The notes beneath the pieces are model-generated. The model worked only from the letters and a program-made list of their open reading frames with translations, did not search any database and had not been told where the DNA came from. From NCBI GenBank assembly GCA_012295275.1, contig CM022673.1, positions 4,898,605-4,962,604 on the forward strand: a DNA stretch of 64,000 nt. Reading direction: 5' to 3'. Shown here in pieces: positions 46,038 to 59,780 of this stretch (positions are counted from its first letter, which is position 1; every line of letters begins with the position of its first letter). This DNA comes from Chrysomallon squamiferum (Eukaryota; Mollusca; Gastropoda; Neomphalida; Peltospiridae). The translations under genes and the position numbers were made by a program.

Positions 46038-46134
46038 GGAGATGGCAGATCTTACAAACAATCTGAAGAATCGAGACAAAATATCTTTGGCTTGCAAATT
46101 AGACAAACGTAAGAAAGAATACGGTGGTTGTCAG
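46038..46134 (+). CDS. Candidate first coding exon of CNBD2-like gene
   Basis: Acceptor TTTACCTTTCAG (after (TTA)n and a T run), donor CAG|GTATGT. ATG at 46,042 in a fair context (GAGATGG) opens 31 codons, MADLTNNLKNRDKISLACKL then DKRKKEYGGCQ, phase 0 out. The acceptor implies a further, unseen 5' exon. Linkage to the downstream exons is by phase only. Confidence 0.5.
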
Positions 46135-46253
46135 GTATGTATATCTGCAGGTAGCATACCACCCAGTCAGAATATAGCATTATAACTGATGAATGTTTTG
46201 ACGGATAAAATAATAAACTAACGGGCGAATGGGTTGGTGTGAGAGAGTGAAAC

Positions 46254-46344
<91 letters not shown>

Positions 46345-47391
46345 CTTCTTTAGATAACGGATTATTCAAATTAAAGAAAATTCTCCATTAATATCTCCCA
46401 AATCCGTTCTATATGCCAAACTTGTGTCCGTGTCTTTTGTGGTCAGATCTAATAAAATCTGAATTTATTGAGTCAAATACTGTTTTGAAAAGTCACGTCT
46501 CTAAGCTGGGCTTGTAAGAGGTGGTCATTTCATAAAGTCGTTATTGAAAAGTCAACATTTGCTTTGTGGTAAAACCATTGGAGTGTTGCTCAAACAACTG
46601 GCCTTTTGAAAAACGCTAGATTTTTTCATCAATGTACTAACACAGGCCCCTTACCCCTCCCTCATAACACACCTGCTTAAAATCATATACTCTACAGAGA
46701 GACGTTGGTAATACCAAGGTTCTTTGATGTCATGTTTAATTAAGTATTCGTATAAAGCACAGTTCGAAAGTTTATGAACGTTGCAGAATGAAAAATAAGT
46801 CCCGCTCTGCGAGTTACATCAAAATGTTATTAATTAATCTATATGCTATTATTAATTTTTGCGATATTCCATTTACAAGCGTAGTGCTTCACTATTATAT
46901 TTCGTAAATGCATAGGGACGGTGTTTGCAACCAGCCATTCACTCCTTGTCAAGATCAAATCTTTTGTAAGTTAAGGATATTGTGTTCTGTGTTACGAATA
47001 GTCGTAAGCGGTTTCGGGCCAAAATTCAGTGGCGGTTACGGTTATGATCAGGACGCCAGATTAACTTGGTTTGACGTGGTATGGATTTGTGAAACACGGT
47101 TTAAAGTTAATCCATGGTCAGTTATTGTAATATATGTCAGGTAATCTGAATTATGAATGATTCAGGCTTGGGAATTAAAGAGGGAAGAATTACATAGAAA
47201 AAAAATGTATGTATAACGAATTAAATAATTTGGCTATTATGAATTAGTTTTATATATTCGGAGGAGAGTACGTTTAAAATTAAGGAATAATTAATTTACT
47301 TTGGAGCATTTAACGTTAATCCCCTTTCATTTATATGGATCAAAGATAGACGCAGTATCGATTATTAGATTCTAAAAGGGGAATAAAGTGA

Positions 47392-47447
<56 letters not shown>

Positions 47448-47711
47448 GGACGTTCCATTTTAACTATAATAAAAGGTCTGACAGTATATACGTAAGAATA
47501 AACTTTAGGACTATGACTGGAAAAGAAAATAGCCGAAATAGAGTATTGATCCTGCGACCTTTGGTTATGCGTACTGTGAGACCTTTAAATCATCAGTAAA
47601 AATCAATATATCCGACCATATAGTGTAAATAATGATTCAAAATGTATAAATACATTATATTATTTATTTTTATTATTTTTTTAATATTTAATTATTTATA
47701 TATTTATTTAT

Positions 47712-47775
<64 letters not shown>

Positions 47776-48639
47776 TAATCCAGTGGCTCTCAAACTTTTT
47801 GAAGTCGGGGCACACTACACGCAAAATGCTAAGAAATATAATGCAAAATGTAAAACAAATACAGAAATAACTGAAAAAAGGATGTTGCGGCTGAATCGGT
47901 TGCGAAGCATGCTGTCGAGGTCGTCTGTCCTCATTGTCTACATCCATGTCAGATTCTTCTGTCAGAGTATTAGAAGAAAAAAAAGGTAATAATATTGCAA
48001 TAGTAATAATTTCAGTTTCCATAGTAATAACAATAATAACAACAATACACAACGTCTTTCCTCTGTGCTATAGCTAACAAACTACATTAACAATAATAAA
48101 CAAACCACTCTGCTACGCAGCTAACAAACCATGCTAGGCTGTGCACCAGCTGATTTCTCAATGTTTGAAGACACTCGACCAAACATTCTTCTTAGTCTAT
48201 GCGTGTCTACGTGCGTTTTATTTGTGTACCATTTGTGAATTCGGCTACACAATGAAACGTAGTAAGTTGTTTATTCATATAACTCGACGGATAACAACGG
48301 TCTAGGTTACCGACATAGGCAAACAAACGAAAATACAGCTTATTCGAGCATTCCTGGATGAGCAGGGAAAAGTTTATGTGGATACGTTTCCAAGAATTCG
48401 TATAATTACGAATAAGAGAAGTGTGCGGAGGTATAAAATTATTTCCTTAATGAAGTGGATTTAAATTGGCGATGTTAATGAGGAAGAGGTAAGAGTTTTT
48501 TTCAATTAGAAGTTTTACTTTATTTATTTTTATTAATATTTTTTTTTGGGGGTTGGGGGTTGGGAATATAATGTTATGTTATTGTTTGTTATTTATGGTA
48601 TATAGTTTTAAAATAACGTATTTTACACACACACGCACG

Positions 48640-48678
<39 letters not shown>

Positions 48679-51600
48679 ATCTGTCCTTCCATCCATCCAT
48701 GGACTTGTCTGTTCGTATTTCCGTTTGTTTTTCTATTTATCCATATAAAAATATATGCATAGTGACATAATCTTCTTATTGTCATATTTACTTTGCTCCA
48801 GTGTGTGTGTTTGCGTGTGTGTATGTGTGTCTATAGTACGTAATAATATTATATTTACTCCAATATTTTAACAAATTAACGTATGTTTGTTAAAGTTAAC
48901 TAATGCTCATATTAACTGAGTCAAATGTCAAACACAGTTTATGATTTTTCTTTGATAATAAAAGAAGAAACCGATTAGATCGTGTTCTGCTAATGTCAAC
49001 AATCAAATATGTGTCTGTGTGTGTATGTGTCTATAAATGAGTGTGTTTGTGTATGTGTGTGTATCTGTGTGTGTGTGTGTCTGTGTGTGTGTCTGTGTAT
49101 GTGTCTATGTATGAGTGTGCACTTCTCACAGAGAGAATAACACATGCCACTGACTTTGATACATCAGTCGCACAGATTAACTCGAATGGGAAATTCCCCC
49201 ACTTGTCCTTCACAAAGGATTGACACCGCGACCTGTCGTTGCTGGGGCAAACAGTGCAGCACTGATTTACTACGATTTCCTCTTGGTACATTTAACAACT
49301 CCATTCTGGTCACGAATTAACGGTATCGAAACTATGGATTTTTTTTCGGTTGTATTTGCATATCTCTTTTGTAAGAAAAACTACGGGTTAACGATCAGAT
49401 CTAATTATATCATTAATAACGAGAAAAATATCGAGTCCTTTCTTTCTTTTTTTTTTTTTGAAGTTCAGTAGTAATGTTAATATGAATAAAGCGATTTTGG
49501 TATTTCCGCTTTGATCAGAATGTTGCTGAACGTATTAAGAAAGAAAATAGAAAACAATAACATATATACATGGCCACACATACACATGCTTATATTGTAC
49601 ATACATACATACATACTTACATACACGTGTGTGTATGTAGTGTTTCTTTATGTATGTGTATATGTGTGAATGAATGTATGTATACATTCATACATACACA
49701 CAACCATGGTTATATAAAAACATGACCATATCATACATACGTACGTACATACATACATACATACATACATACATACATACATACATACATACATACATAC
49801 ATACATACATACATACATACATACATAAATACATACATACAAACATACAGACACTATCCAGTAACTAAACCCCAAGCAGAAAAAACAACAACAACAAAAA
49901 AACCATGCTGATAAATATTTTTTTACACATGATTTGTTTTAAGGCTGGAATTATCCGCTACTAACAGTAAATGTGGATCACATCTAATCTTTATATCACT
50001 GACATTAACTCACAGTATGTCACCAGTGCATGTTCTATATTAACTGTATGTTTATTCTTATGTAATGGTATTATTAACACTTTACAATACATATAATGTG
50101 GAAATTAATTTAACGAGATCAACGTACATTGCTTGAACACGAACTAAGAGTAAAGCTATCAAAGTTTGTTCTATAACAATAGTTGTAACTGTTTTGTGTT
50201 GTTTATATTTTACAACAGGGTTTTACAAACTTTTTGTACTCCTAGAATTGATGTGGATATGGAAAACAAAATAATTGCGGAATCTAAAGTCCTAAAAAAA
50301 TTTTAATATGATTTTTTAATTATTATTATTTGTTTATTTTAAGTTTTATTTTCTTAAATTTGACGGATATGGTCTCAGAAAGATTATAACAAAATTTTTA
50401 ACTGAATTTTCAATTTTTAAAAATTATAATCTTTTTATCATGGATCCTAAAATTCCTAATATTGAAAAATTTATTTCTCTGAAATTAAGCACGGAACCAA
50501 CGACAATTCGTGCTGAGCCCAGTTTGAGAAACTTTGGTTTAGAACTTGACAAACATTATCAAAATAGTTTAGCAAAATCGCTGTATCGTGGTTAAATATT
50601 GACATATTCGTATCAAAGTTTGTTCCATAAATGTTGTTAAAACTTAAGAAAACAACAGCAGATCAAGAGATGTATTAAGAAAAATCTCCGTTCTCTGCTG
50701 AAACATTAAAGTATTCCTGTCAAAATTTGTATCCATAACTTGGGTAACTGTATGCGTAATTACCGTGAAGAATGCAGGTAATGGGTATGAGCATTTGTTT
50801 GGTAAAATCACTGTACTTTGTGAAAAGATGGGTTCAAAGTATTCTTATCATAGGACTTAGAAAACGTAAACACCTTGTTAATTTTGATCATCTGAAATCG
50901 CCGTGTTTTAAACAGCTGAAACTTTAGTCCAGAATATATCATCAAAAACTGTTCGATATTTGCATAACCATTTGCGTTACTAAGAGTTCAAAACACGGAC
51001 AGTGTATGGAAACCAGTTATCTGTAATCTGCGACATTAGAAACGTTTATTTCAAACGACAGACCAGATCTGTTCTACATCTATATAATGTTACTAACACT
51101 AGAGCATGGAAATACAGTATGAAAATTAATTATCTGTAATATGTGACATTACAGTACTAAAACGTTTATTTCTACACACACACGCACATACACATATATA
51201 TGTGTGTGTGTGTATGAAAATAATTATCTGTAATATGTGACATTACAGTACTAAAACGTTTATTTCTACACACACGCACATATATATGTATGTTAACACT
51301 GGAAATACAGTATGAAAATTAATTATCTGTAATATGTGACATTACAGTACTAAAACGTTTATTTATACACACACACGCACACACACATATATATGTTAAC
51401 TCTGTAGTATGGACATACAGTATGAAAATTAATTATCTGTAATTAATGGCCGCCTCTGTCAAGGTTACCGTCTAGAAAAAGGGCACAACGTCGTTACTGT
51501 TGTTAGGAAAACGTAAGCCTAATGCCCTACGGTTGAGTCGGGAACGGCGACCGCTGAAAGGCTTATTGATTGGACGCTGTAAACTGCGGACTTATTTTCC

Positions 51601-52078
51601 ACTTGGGTTTGTCCAACAAGAGCTGCGAGCGTGTGTAACTGAAACCTGCCTTTATCGTCGAGAAATCAGTTTATCTGACACCACCCGCGTTTTGACAAGG
51701 CTTTGAGACCAAGAAGCCGAGTCACTGACTGCCTGGTTCTTGTCAGTCGTGTCCCGGAAATGACTTCAAATTGGAACTGTATATAGAAACTGAGATAATC
51801 TAGAATTATTATTACTTTATTATTATTATTATTGTTATTTGGTTTATACGTCTGAAAATCAGGCAGTCGAAACATGCATTCCGCAGTCTAGGACTACTCT
51901 TCTTTTATTTGCAATACACAGGAAAGCACACACTACATAGATAAACCAATCGTGAAATACTAGCTGGAATTGGAAAATGCAACCCCGTCCAAAATGACAC
52001 GTATAAAAAACAACACAGACATATACATACATGCACACATACATACATGCATACATACAAAGATATGTACATACATAG

Positions 52079-52158
<80 letters not shown>

Positions 52159-52642
52159 TATTATTATTATTATAATTTTTTGTTGGTATTTTAGTCTCTT
52201 CATTAAAGATTATATTTATTTTTACTTACTTTCACTTTACATAGATTAAGGCTCAATTAAACACTTTATTTTATAGTTCTTTTATTCAAGTTTTTTTAAA
52301 ACCTTTCTTGCTGACTGTGTGACTCAAGACGTAGCAACAGGTTTTATTTATTGCTTTTTTAAATCTTTTTTATTTTATTTTTTATTTTTAATGTGTGTGA
52401 TCAGGAATGAATAAGACTCTCAACTCAGTACTCTGAAGCTGATGTAGTATCATGTTAACCATTCTGTTCTGTTTTTCTCAGTACCAATACTAAATGTTTT
52501 AACTAACATATTTATATATAGGTCTTTACAATACGAATGAAACTAATATATATAGATTTTGTAAATCTATATATATATTTTTTTATTTTTATTTTTGTTT
52601 TATGAATGACATGAGTTATTAGTTTACTTGATATTCGTAAAA

Positions 52643-52677
<35 letters not shown>

Positions 52678-54321
52678 ATCAAAAAAAAATGAATAAATTA
52701 AAAATATACATTATTCACAATACTATATGAAATAAATTCTGATATTTAAAAAAATAATAATTATTAAAAAATATAAAAATGTTTTTTTTTTAGTTAATAA
52801 TGAAATCAAAAATATAAAACAAAACATTCTTTTTAAATTAAAAATCTAAAATATACAAACACATCAACAATCCCCCACCCCAAAGAAAAACAGATAGTTA
52901 CAAAAAAACGCGATAAAACAAAAAACCCCAAAACGAAACAACAAAATGTATTTAAAAAAAATTAATAAAAAAATAAAACAACCCAAAACCCACCGAACAA
53001 ATAGGCAAAAAAATATCATAAACTTGGTATTTATAATATTTATGACTGTAGTATATGCAATGGGAAAGGATCGTTGAACTATCGCATGATTGTTGGTTAT
53101 TACGGTTGTTTGTATTTGACAGGTGTGAACTACATGCTTTTATTTCACTTCTTATCTTAAACTACACAGACATGCTATACACCACCTAGCTGTAGTTCGC
53201 GTGGATAAGATTTTCAAATTTTATTTTCATTTCATACAAAAAACAAATAATAATATAATAAATAAATAAATTAAATTAAATTAAATTAAATTAAATTAAA
53301 TCAAATCAAACAAATAACAATAAAAAATAATAAATAAATAAAATAGTAATAATGATGATAATGATAATAAAGATAATATCGTTACTATTATTATTATAGT
53401 TATAAGAGTAACAACAACAATAATAATAATATGAAATAATGCTAAAAATCAAACGCAGTAAAGTTATTCAGCTCAAAACAGACTTTGAAGCTGTCGCCTT
53501 TGGTCCTTTCTTGTTATATTTTTTCCTTTTAACTTTATCATTGCTTTAAAAGTTTCTACAAAATTTTATATTATGGTAAAACGAAGATATTAGTCTTATT
53601 CAAAAGGCTGGAAATAACTGTAATCCTTAACAAATAACTCCCTGTTTTAATATGACAGCATTATAAAGAATTAGTCATATATATTTGTGTTTTAAAACTA
53701 AAGCACGAATGGCGTAATCCAAATATCATTTTAATGATTGCGTCATTATGAAAAATATAATTCTCAAGATGAAACGAATTTCTTCCTTAATAATTTTTTT
53801 TTTTGGAATAAATATCATTTAGCTTATTTTAAATTTAAAATGAATGAACAAGAGACGTAATAGTATTTTAACGTATCTACCAACCAATTTTGCAAGTACG
53901 AAAAGCAGATTGATCTAGTTTTATTATCTGGTGCGGGTGGGAATAACCTAGTTATATGTGTAAACATAAAGTAAACGGCGATTTTTAAAGACGAAGTACT
54001 ATGCACGAGATATTTTCTGTGGTAAATTCCGCCCTTGCCAGTTACAGCACAGAAATTACAATAAACAAAGATTATCGTCTGACGAGGCAATTGGGTTTAT
54101 CCGTTTTAGTGGGTTATGGGTTGATCGGATTACATCTGACAAGTAAAGGCCACGTCTAGAATTACGATTACAGAATACGCATAACTTATGCGACAGTGCA
54201 TAAAGTGTACGACAAAAAAACAAAGAAAATATGTGTCATTTTATACATCTTATTACAAAATCAAAACATTGCTACCGAAACAATATACTTTAAGTATTAA
54301 GCTATGTCTCTGCGTGTGTAC

Positions 54322-54411
<90 letters not shown>

Positions 54412-55979
54412 ATACATTCAGACAACTGTACATATATATGCATACGCATACATACATACATACATACATACATACATACATACATACATACATACATACA
54501 TACATACATACATACATACATACATACACATACATATATGCATATACTAATAAACACACTAATACATATATATATACATTAGTAAACGCCCTCACTGGAC
54601 TCAGCGTTTATTTGTGAGAAAGTTGTTTTTACAGCTAACAAACACACTTTATGATGAATAAAAGTAACAGCCATATAAAATTTATGTTTTATTTTCGTGT
54701 CCAGAATAAATTTTCTTCATAGTTTTTTTTTTTTTTTTATCGTGGCACGGTGGCTTCGTACAAACACACTTAGTGACGTCTAGAAGATTTAATATCTGTC
54801 ATTATTTACCATAGCTCACGCTTTCTTTTGATCAATGGGTTATTTCCCAATCCAACCATTAGACTCAGTATATTTGCCTTCCCGTCTAAGCATGCTGTAA
54901 TTTGTTGTGGAAAGATTTTGATCCATATAATTATGTATGTGCGTGCGTGTGTGTGTATGTGTCTGTGTGTCTGTTTGTGTATGTATGTGTGTGTTTATAC
55001 ATACACACATACATACACACATACATACACATGCACATACATACAGAGACATACATACATACATACATACATACATACATACACATACATACATACATAC
55101 ATACATGCATGCATGCATACATATATACACACACACATATATATTCTCTTCCTGGTTTGTTTGTCGTTAAGACAAGTAAATATGTCGACAGGTCTGGGCG
55201 ACATTTAAATTAACTGTCATTTTGAAGAACATTACATGCCCAAATAATAAATCGTCTAACTGTTAAAAAATTACTGACTGTTATAAATCTAAATACGAAG
55301 TGTTCCTCGTCACCTGGTTTCAAGTTTGTGAGAACAGTCTCGTTTAAATTACTTTTCAAACATCTCATAGGCGAGAACGAGACCAGTGTGAGTTACAAGG
55401 TGCGCTGAGTGTAAGTGTTCTGTGTACAGTGTCATTTAGGTGTGTTGTGTGTGAGTTGTGAGTGTAGAGTGTCAGAGAAACTAAAGAAAAATCCTTAATA
55501 AATAAAATAAATATTTGCTCGATACTTCCAGCAGCGTATCTTTAGATACGTGTATGTATGTATGTATGTATGTATGTATGTATGTGTATATATGAACAGA
55601 CATACTCACACAACTATAGCAGTAATGTATCAATAATAAAAGGAACAGTTGTAGCAGTAGCGGTAGCAACAGTAATAATAATAATAATCGTCATCAGCAT
55701 TGTCATCATCATCGTTATGGTAGTTATAGTAATAATAATATACACACAAACACGCATAAACAAATACCAAAAAACAAACAAAAAAATACAAAACAAAAAA
55801 ACTATCAAATAAAGTTTCAGAAAAAGAAATCAAATGAAAAATGAACAAGTGCAATATTAATACCTAATTATCGCATAGGAAAACAATTCGGTTTTAGAAC
55901 GGATATTAAGATATAGGTAGCATACTCTTTGAACTTCTATAAATAACATACTTCAGACACACACACACATTCACACACA

Positions 55980-56015
<36 letters not shown>

Positions 56016-56970
56016 AGAATAACAGCAAACCGTCTAAAGAAAAAAAAAAAAAAAAAAAAAGAAAAACAAAGTAACAAACATGCTAACAAACGAACAAACA
56101 AAAAGTAGAAGATTGTAATAAACTATTAAACATAACCATTAAGAATCGATATCTATTTATTATAATCTCTTTTATTTATTTCATGCGTGACCATGTAGGA
56201 TATATCCTCTCTATAATATCATACAATAAAGCAATATCAATATATAAAAAAAATAACAATTCTAATCAGTGTAATTTATCCGTAATATGTTATTTTTTTT
56301 CGTTACTCTGTTTGCGAATGTATTTGTTATTTAAAGTATTGTAAATCAAACGTCTAGCGTTGGTCGAGATATTCTACAGTTGTTGGTATTACAATAAATT
56401 TGCCTGTACACTTTTATAGATCATTACCTGAACTTCGTTCTAGGTGTTTACTTCTTACTAGAAGCCAGACGAAAGAAACTAAAAGAAGAGGATTTGCTAA
56501 TTTCAACATTTTATTATATTCATTAACTTTTTCTCTGCAGAATATTATAAAGAAGTATGGGATAACGTAAAAGAATATCGAGCAGGACGAAAGAAATAAA
56601 AAACAACAGCTCCTGGACTATCATTAGCATCATCATCATCATCGTCATCATCCTCATGATTACTGCGACCATCATCTCTTGAAAATCGTCCAGTCTCCAT
56701 CATCGTCGTCAGAGTTACACAACAACCACGGCCACCGTCATCATCTGCTACGTTACTACCATCATCATCTTGATCACATCGTTGTCATTGCGACAGTAGA
56801 AGCAATTTAATTTTGAATGACTGAGTTAAAACACGGGAAGATGACGAAAGTTGTCGAACAGGTGATTGACATCATTGCAAAACCGGCAGAGAAGAGACTG
56901 GAGAAGGAAATCCACGACATCATTCCTTGGCTTCGCAGACGTACCCAGATTTTTCAAAGTCAAGAAACAG

Positions 56971-57011
<41 letters not shown>

Positions 57012-57152
57012 GTTATTATTGTTATTGTTATTGTTATTATTATTATTGTTATTATTATTATTGTTGTTGTTGTTGTTCTTCTTCTTCATCTGCTTTTTCT
57101 TATTATCTTAATTCACACAGAATCTGTTTACAATTAAAAAAAATAATAAAAA

Positions 57153-57184
<32 letters not shown>

Positions 57185-58618
57185 GACGACGAAGAAGAAG
57201 AAGAAAAAAAGATGGTTGAGAAATGAAATGATACGAATAAACAGATAAATTAAATTAGTTCCTTACAGATATTTTAATGATAAAGATAATTCTGTACAAT
57301 GAGGATATTAGAGAAGAGATATTAAAAGTAGTGTAATGATCGTTCCCCACTATGAGAAGGTGTATATCAAAAAAACACTTTCTGCTAAACGATAAAAAAT
57401 AGCTTATGGAGAGCAGCTGCAGTAAATTACGTCACTCACATCATCATTATTTCATAACATCGATATGTGACACCTAATAACATTTAATTTTAAAACACTG
57501 CATCTAAATCTGACCTGTGGGACCTTTAAAACAAAACATAAATCATTCGTTTGACAACTGAATACTACTTAAATGTTACTTAGTAAAACACTCAATTAGA
57601 AATACTTTATTGCAGTGGTTCTAACTGATAGTACCGTTGAAAGAGGCGGACATTCATTCCGATGTCATGTGTTCAGCGACTGGTGACAAATTTTCATTTA
57701 TATCCTTGTTTGTGACTCATAACTCGTCCATTAAAAGAACAATAAGCAATAAAAAAAGAATCCTTCCTACCGAGTATTGAACCCGCGACCTCTCGCACAT
57801 AAAAATGGTATTTTATCCATTCATATAATGATTTTGTAGAGTGCAGTAAATTTTCCAATATATTATGACATTCTTCCATTTCTGCCAATCGACTTAAAGT
57901 AGATAATATTATCTTCTCTATCGGTGTTTCTTTCTCTGTGATATGTTTTTTTCTTTGTCCTCAAATAATAGCTAAACAAAAGTTACGATATGCACGTTTG
58001 ACTTTAACTATCATCTGTCGCCGTAGGGGACTGTCTTTTGCAGTTAGAAATAAATGAGTCTGATAGTAATAAACAATAAAACAAATATAAATAACAATAA
58101 CACTGAGTTCTGATAATTGCAGTAACATAATAATGTAAGTAAAAGAAAGAAAAGTTCCCAGAGAAATATAAGACTGTAATACCTACTATTACAGAACAGA
58201 CACATACAAAAAGAAAGATATGATTCTAGATATAAATGTAGATTTTGATGAAGTTTTTTTATATGTTAAAGAAAATTTGCTGATCGACAGATAAAATTAA
58301 CTTGCAGATAGCTAGATATAAGAAGATAGATATAAAAATAGACAGAGATATAAAAGAGACACAGATACATAGACAGACAGACAGACAGATAGATAGACTG
58401 ATGGACATATTGATGGACAGAAAAATAAATAAAGAAGAGAGAGACAGACTAGGTAGAGAGATATAGAAAGAGAAAGATATAGAAAGGTGAACAAACAGAT
58501 ATATAGGTAGATAGATATACAAAGAAAGAAAGAAAGATAGAAAGGTAGAAAGGTGAATAGATAAGATAGATAGACAGACTGACAGACAGATAGGTAGATA
58601 TATAGAGAAACAGAGCAG

Positions 58619-58682
<64 letters not shown>

Positions 58683-59145
58683 AAGAGAGAGAGAGAGGAT
58701 TATTATGCAGTCTAAATAGTGTTGTATAATTTCAGACGTTCTGATGGACATAATTCGTCACTGTCACTACCAAATGGCGCAGGCAGATGACATCATCATC
58801 AGACAAGGAGAGCCAGGAGACTGGTTGGTTAAGATTTCTTATTAATAAATATTTTACATAATAGAGTTCATTTTTTAAACCACCAGTATCATATGACAAA
58901 TCCAAGCAATGAGAAAACAAATAGCAACTCTGAACTTTAAAATCTCATACCTCAAAACCAAATTTTTAAACTTCATATGAATATTAGTCGGACAATATCC
59001 GTGACTTTAATCATGTTGATGTGTAGAAAGTTTCAAAATGTAAGTTTTTTTTTTGGATATGAGGTGTTAAATTTCAGGGTGTTTTTTTTTTGTGTGTTTC
59101 CCCCCCGCCCGCTGTTTTAATCATTTAATATTACTTGGATCAAAT

Positions 59146-59180
<35 letters not shown>

Positions 59181-59706
59181 TTTGCGAACAAGAAATACAA
59201 TTAAAGGACAAATAAGATCACCCGTTCCCCACAAACGCCCCCCCCCAAAAAAAAACAACAACAACAAAAAAGCGCACACAAAGACAAAAACAAAAAAAAA
59301 AAAAAAAAACTCACGCAAACGACTAAGCCCAAGGTAGACAACTACCATTAAAAGCTGGTAATACTTTCACCAGTTGTGTCCCTTCTAAAATGCACTTTCG
59401 TTTGTGCTACGCGTGTAACTACGTGGTTTTGTTTGTGTTAACAGTATGTACATTTTACTGAGAGGGAAAATATCAGTCTACATCGATTCCAGAATGACAG
59501 GAGAAGATGACGGAAACTCCCCCATTCCACCTTCCCCTTACAAGGAAAGAAGAGGCGGGGCCAGTCCCGAGTGGGTGAGGAAAAGACGTCACGTGGAGAG
59601 GTCTGCGCTAGGAAAATTCATTATTCGATGTGGTAAGTAATGTCTTGTTCTGAAGTAATAATAATAATAATAACAACAACAAAAACAATAATAATAATAA
59701 TACTGG

Positions 59707-59780
<74 letters not shown>

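Larger units (their letters stand above)
47079..56825 (+). other. Very large intron or intergenic gap (9.7 kb) rich in repeats
   Basis: If the two upstream exons are real this is one intron; otherwise it is mostly intergenic with a promoter inside it. Contents in order: (GA)n, hAT-like terminus, (TTA)n, (CA)n, TG tracts, tRNA-like relic, (ACAT)n, hAT-like relic, degenerate tandem repeats, CpG-rich block, (ACAT)n/(AAT)n, (AATA)n, (TC)n with (ACAT)n, and CAT-rich DNA. No further convincing exon was found. Confidence 0.6.

Noticed and set aside
46052-46369. Minus-strand open frame rich in Ser-Leu
   Set aside because: It is the translation of the (GA)n array plus flanks. The same applies to open frames over 54,302-54,595, 58,449-58,751 and 62,299-62,574.
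47771-48052. Minus-strand open frame next to the hAT-like terminus, considered as a transposase remnant
   Set aside because: It is low-complexity with a short acidic stretch and no BED finger, DDE or hAT dimerisation motif is visible.
51500-51706. 69-codon open frame in the CpG-rich block
   Set aside because: No recognisable domain, no clear splice context in phase with neighbours, and its ATG-like start is TTG. Kept only as part of a possible regulatory block.
54840-55213. Several overlapping open frames of Tyr-Ile-His-Thr or Cys-Met-Tyr-Val repeats
   Set aside because: All are six-frame readings of (ACAT)n and (TG)n tracts, as are those over 49,648-49,875, 51,859-52,203 and 62,786-63,125 beyond the real exon.
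57770-57800. Intact tRNA gene at the box B-like sequence
   Set aside because: Only the T-arm-like part is recognisable. No complete cloverleaf or acceptor stem pairing could be traced.
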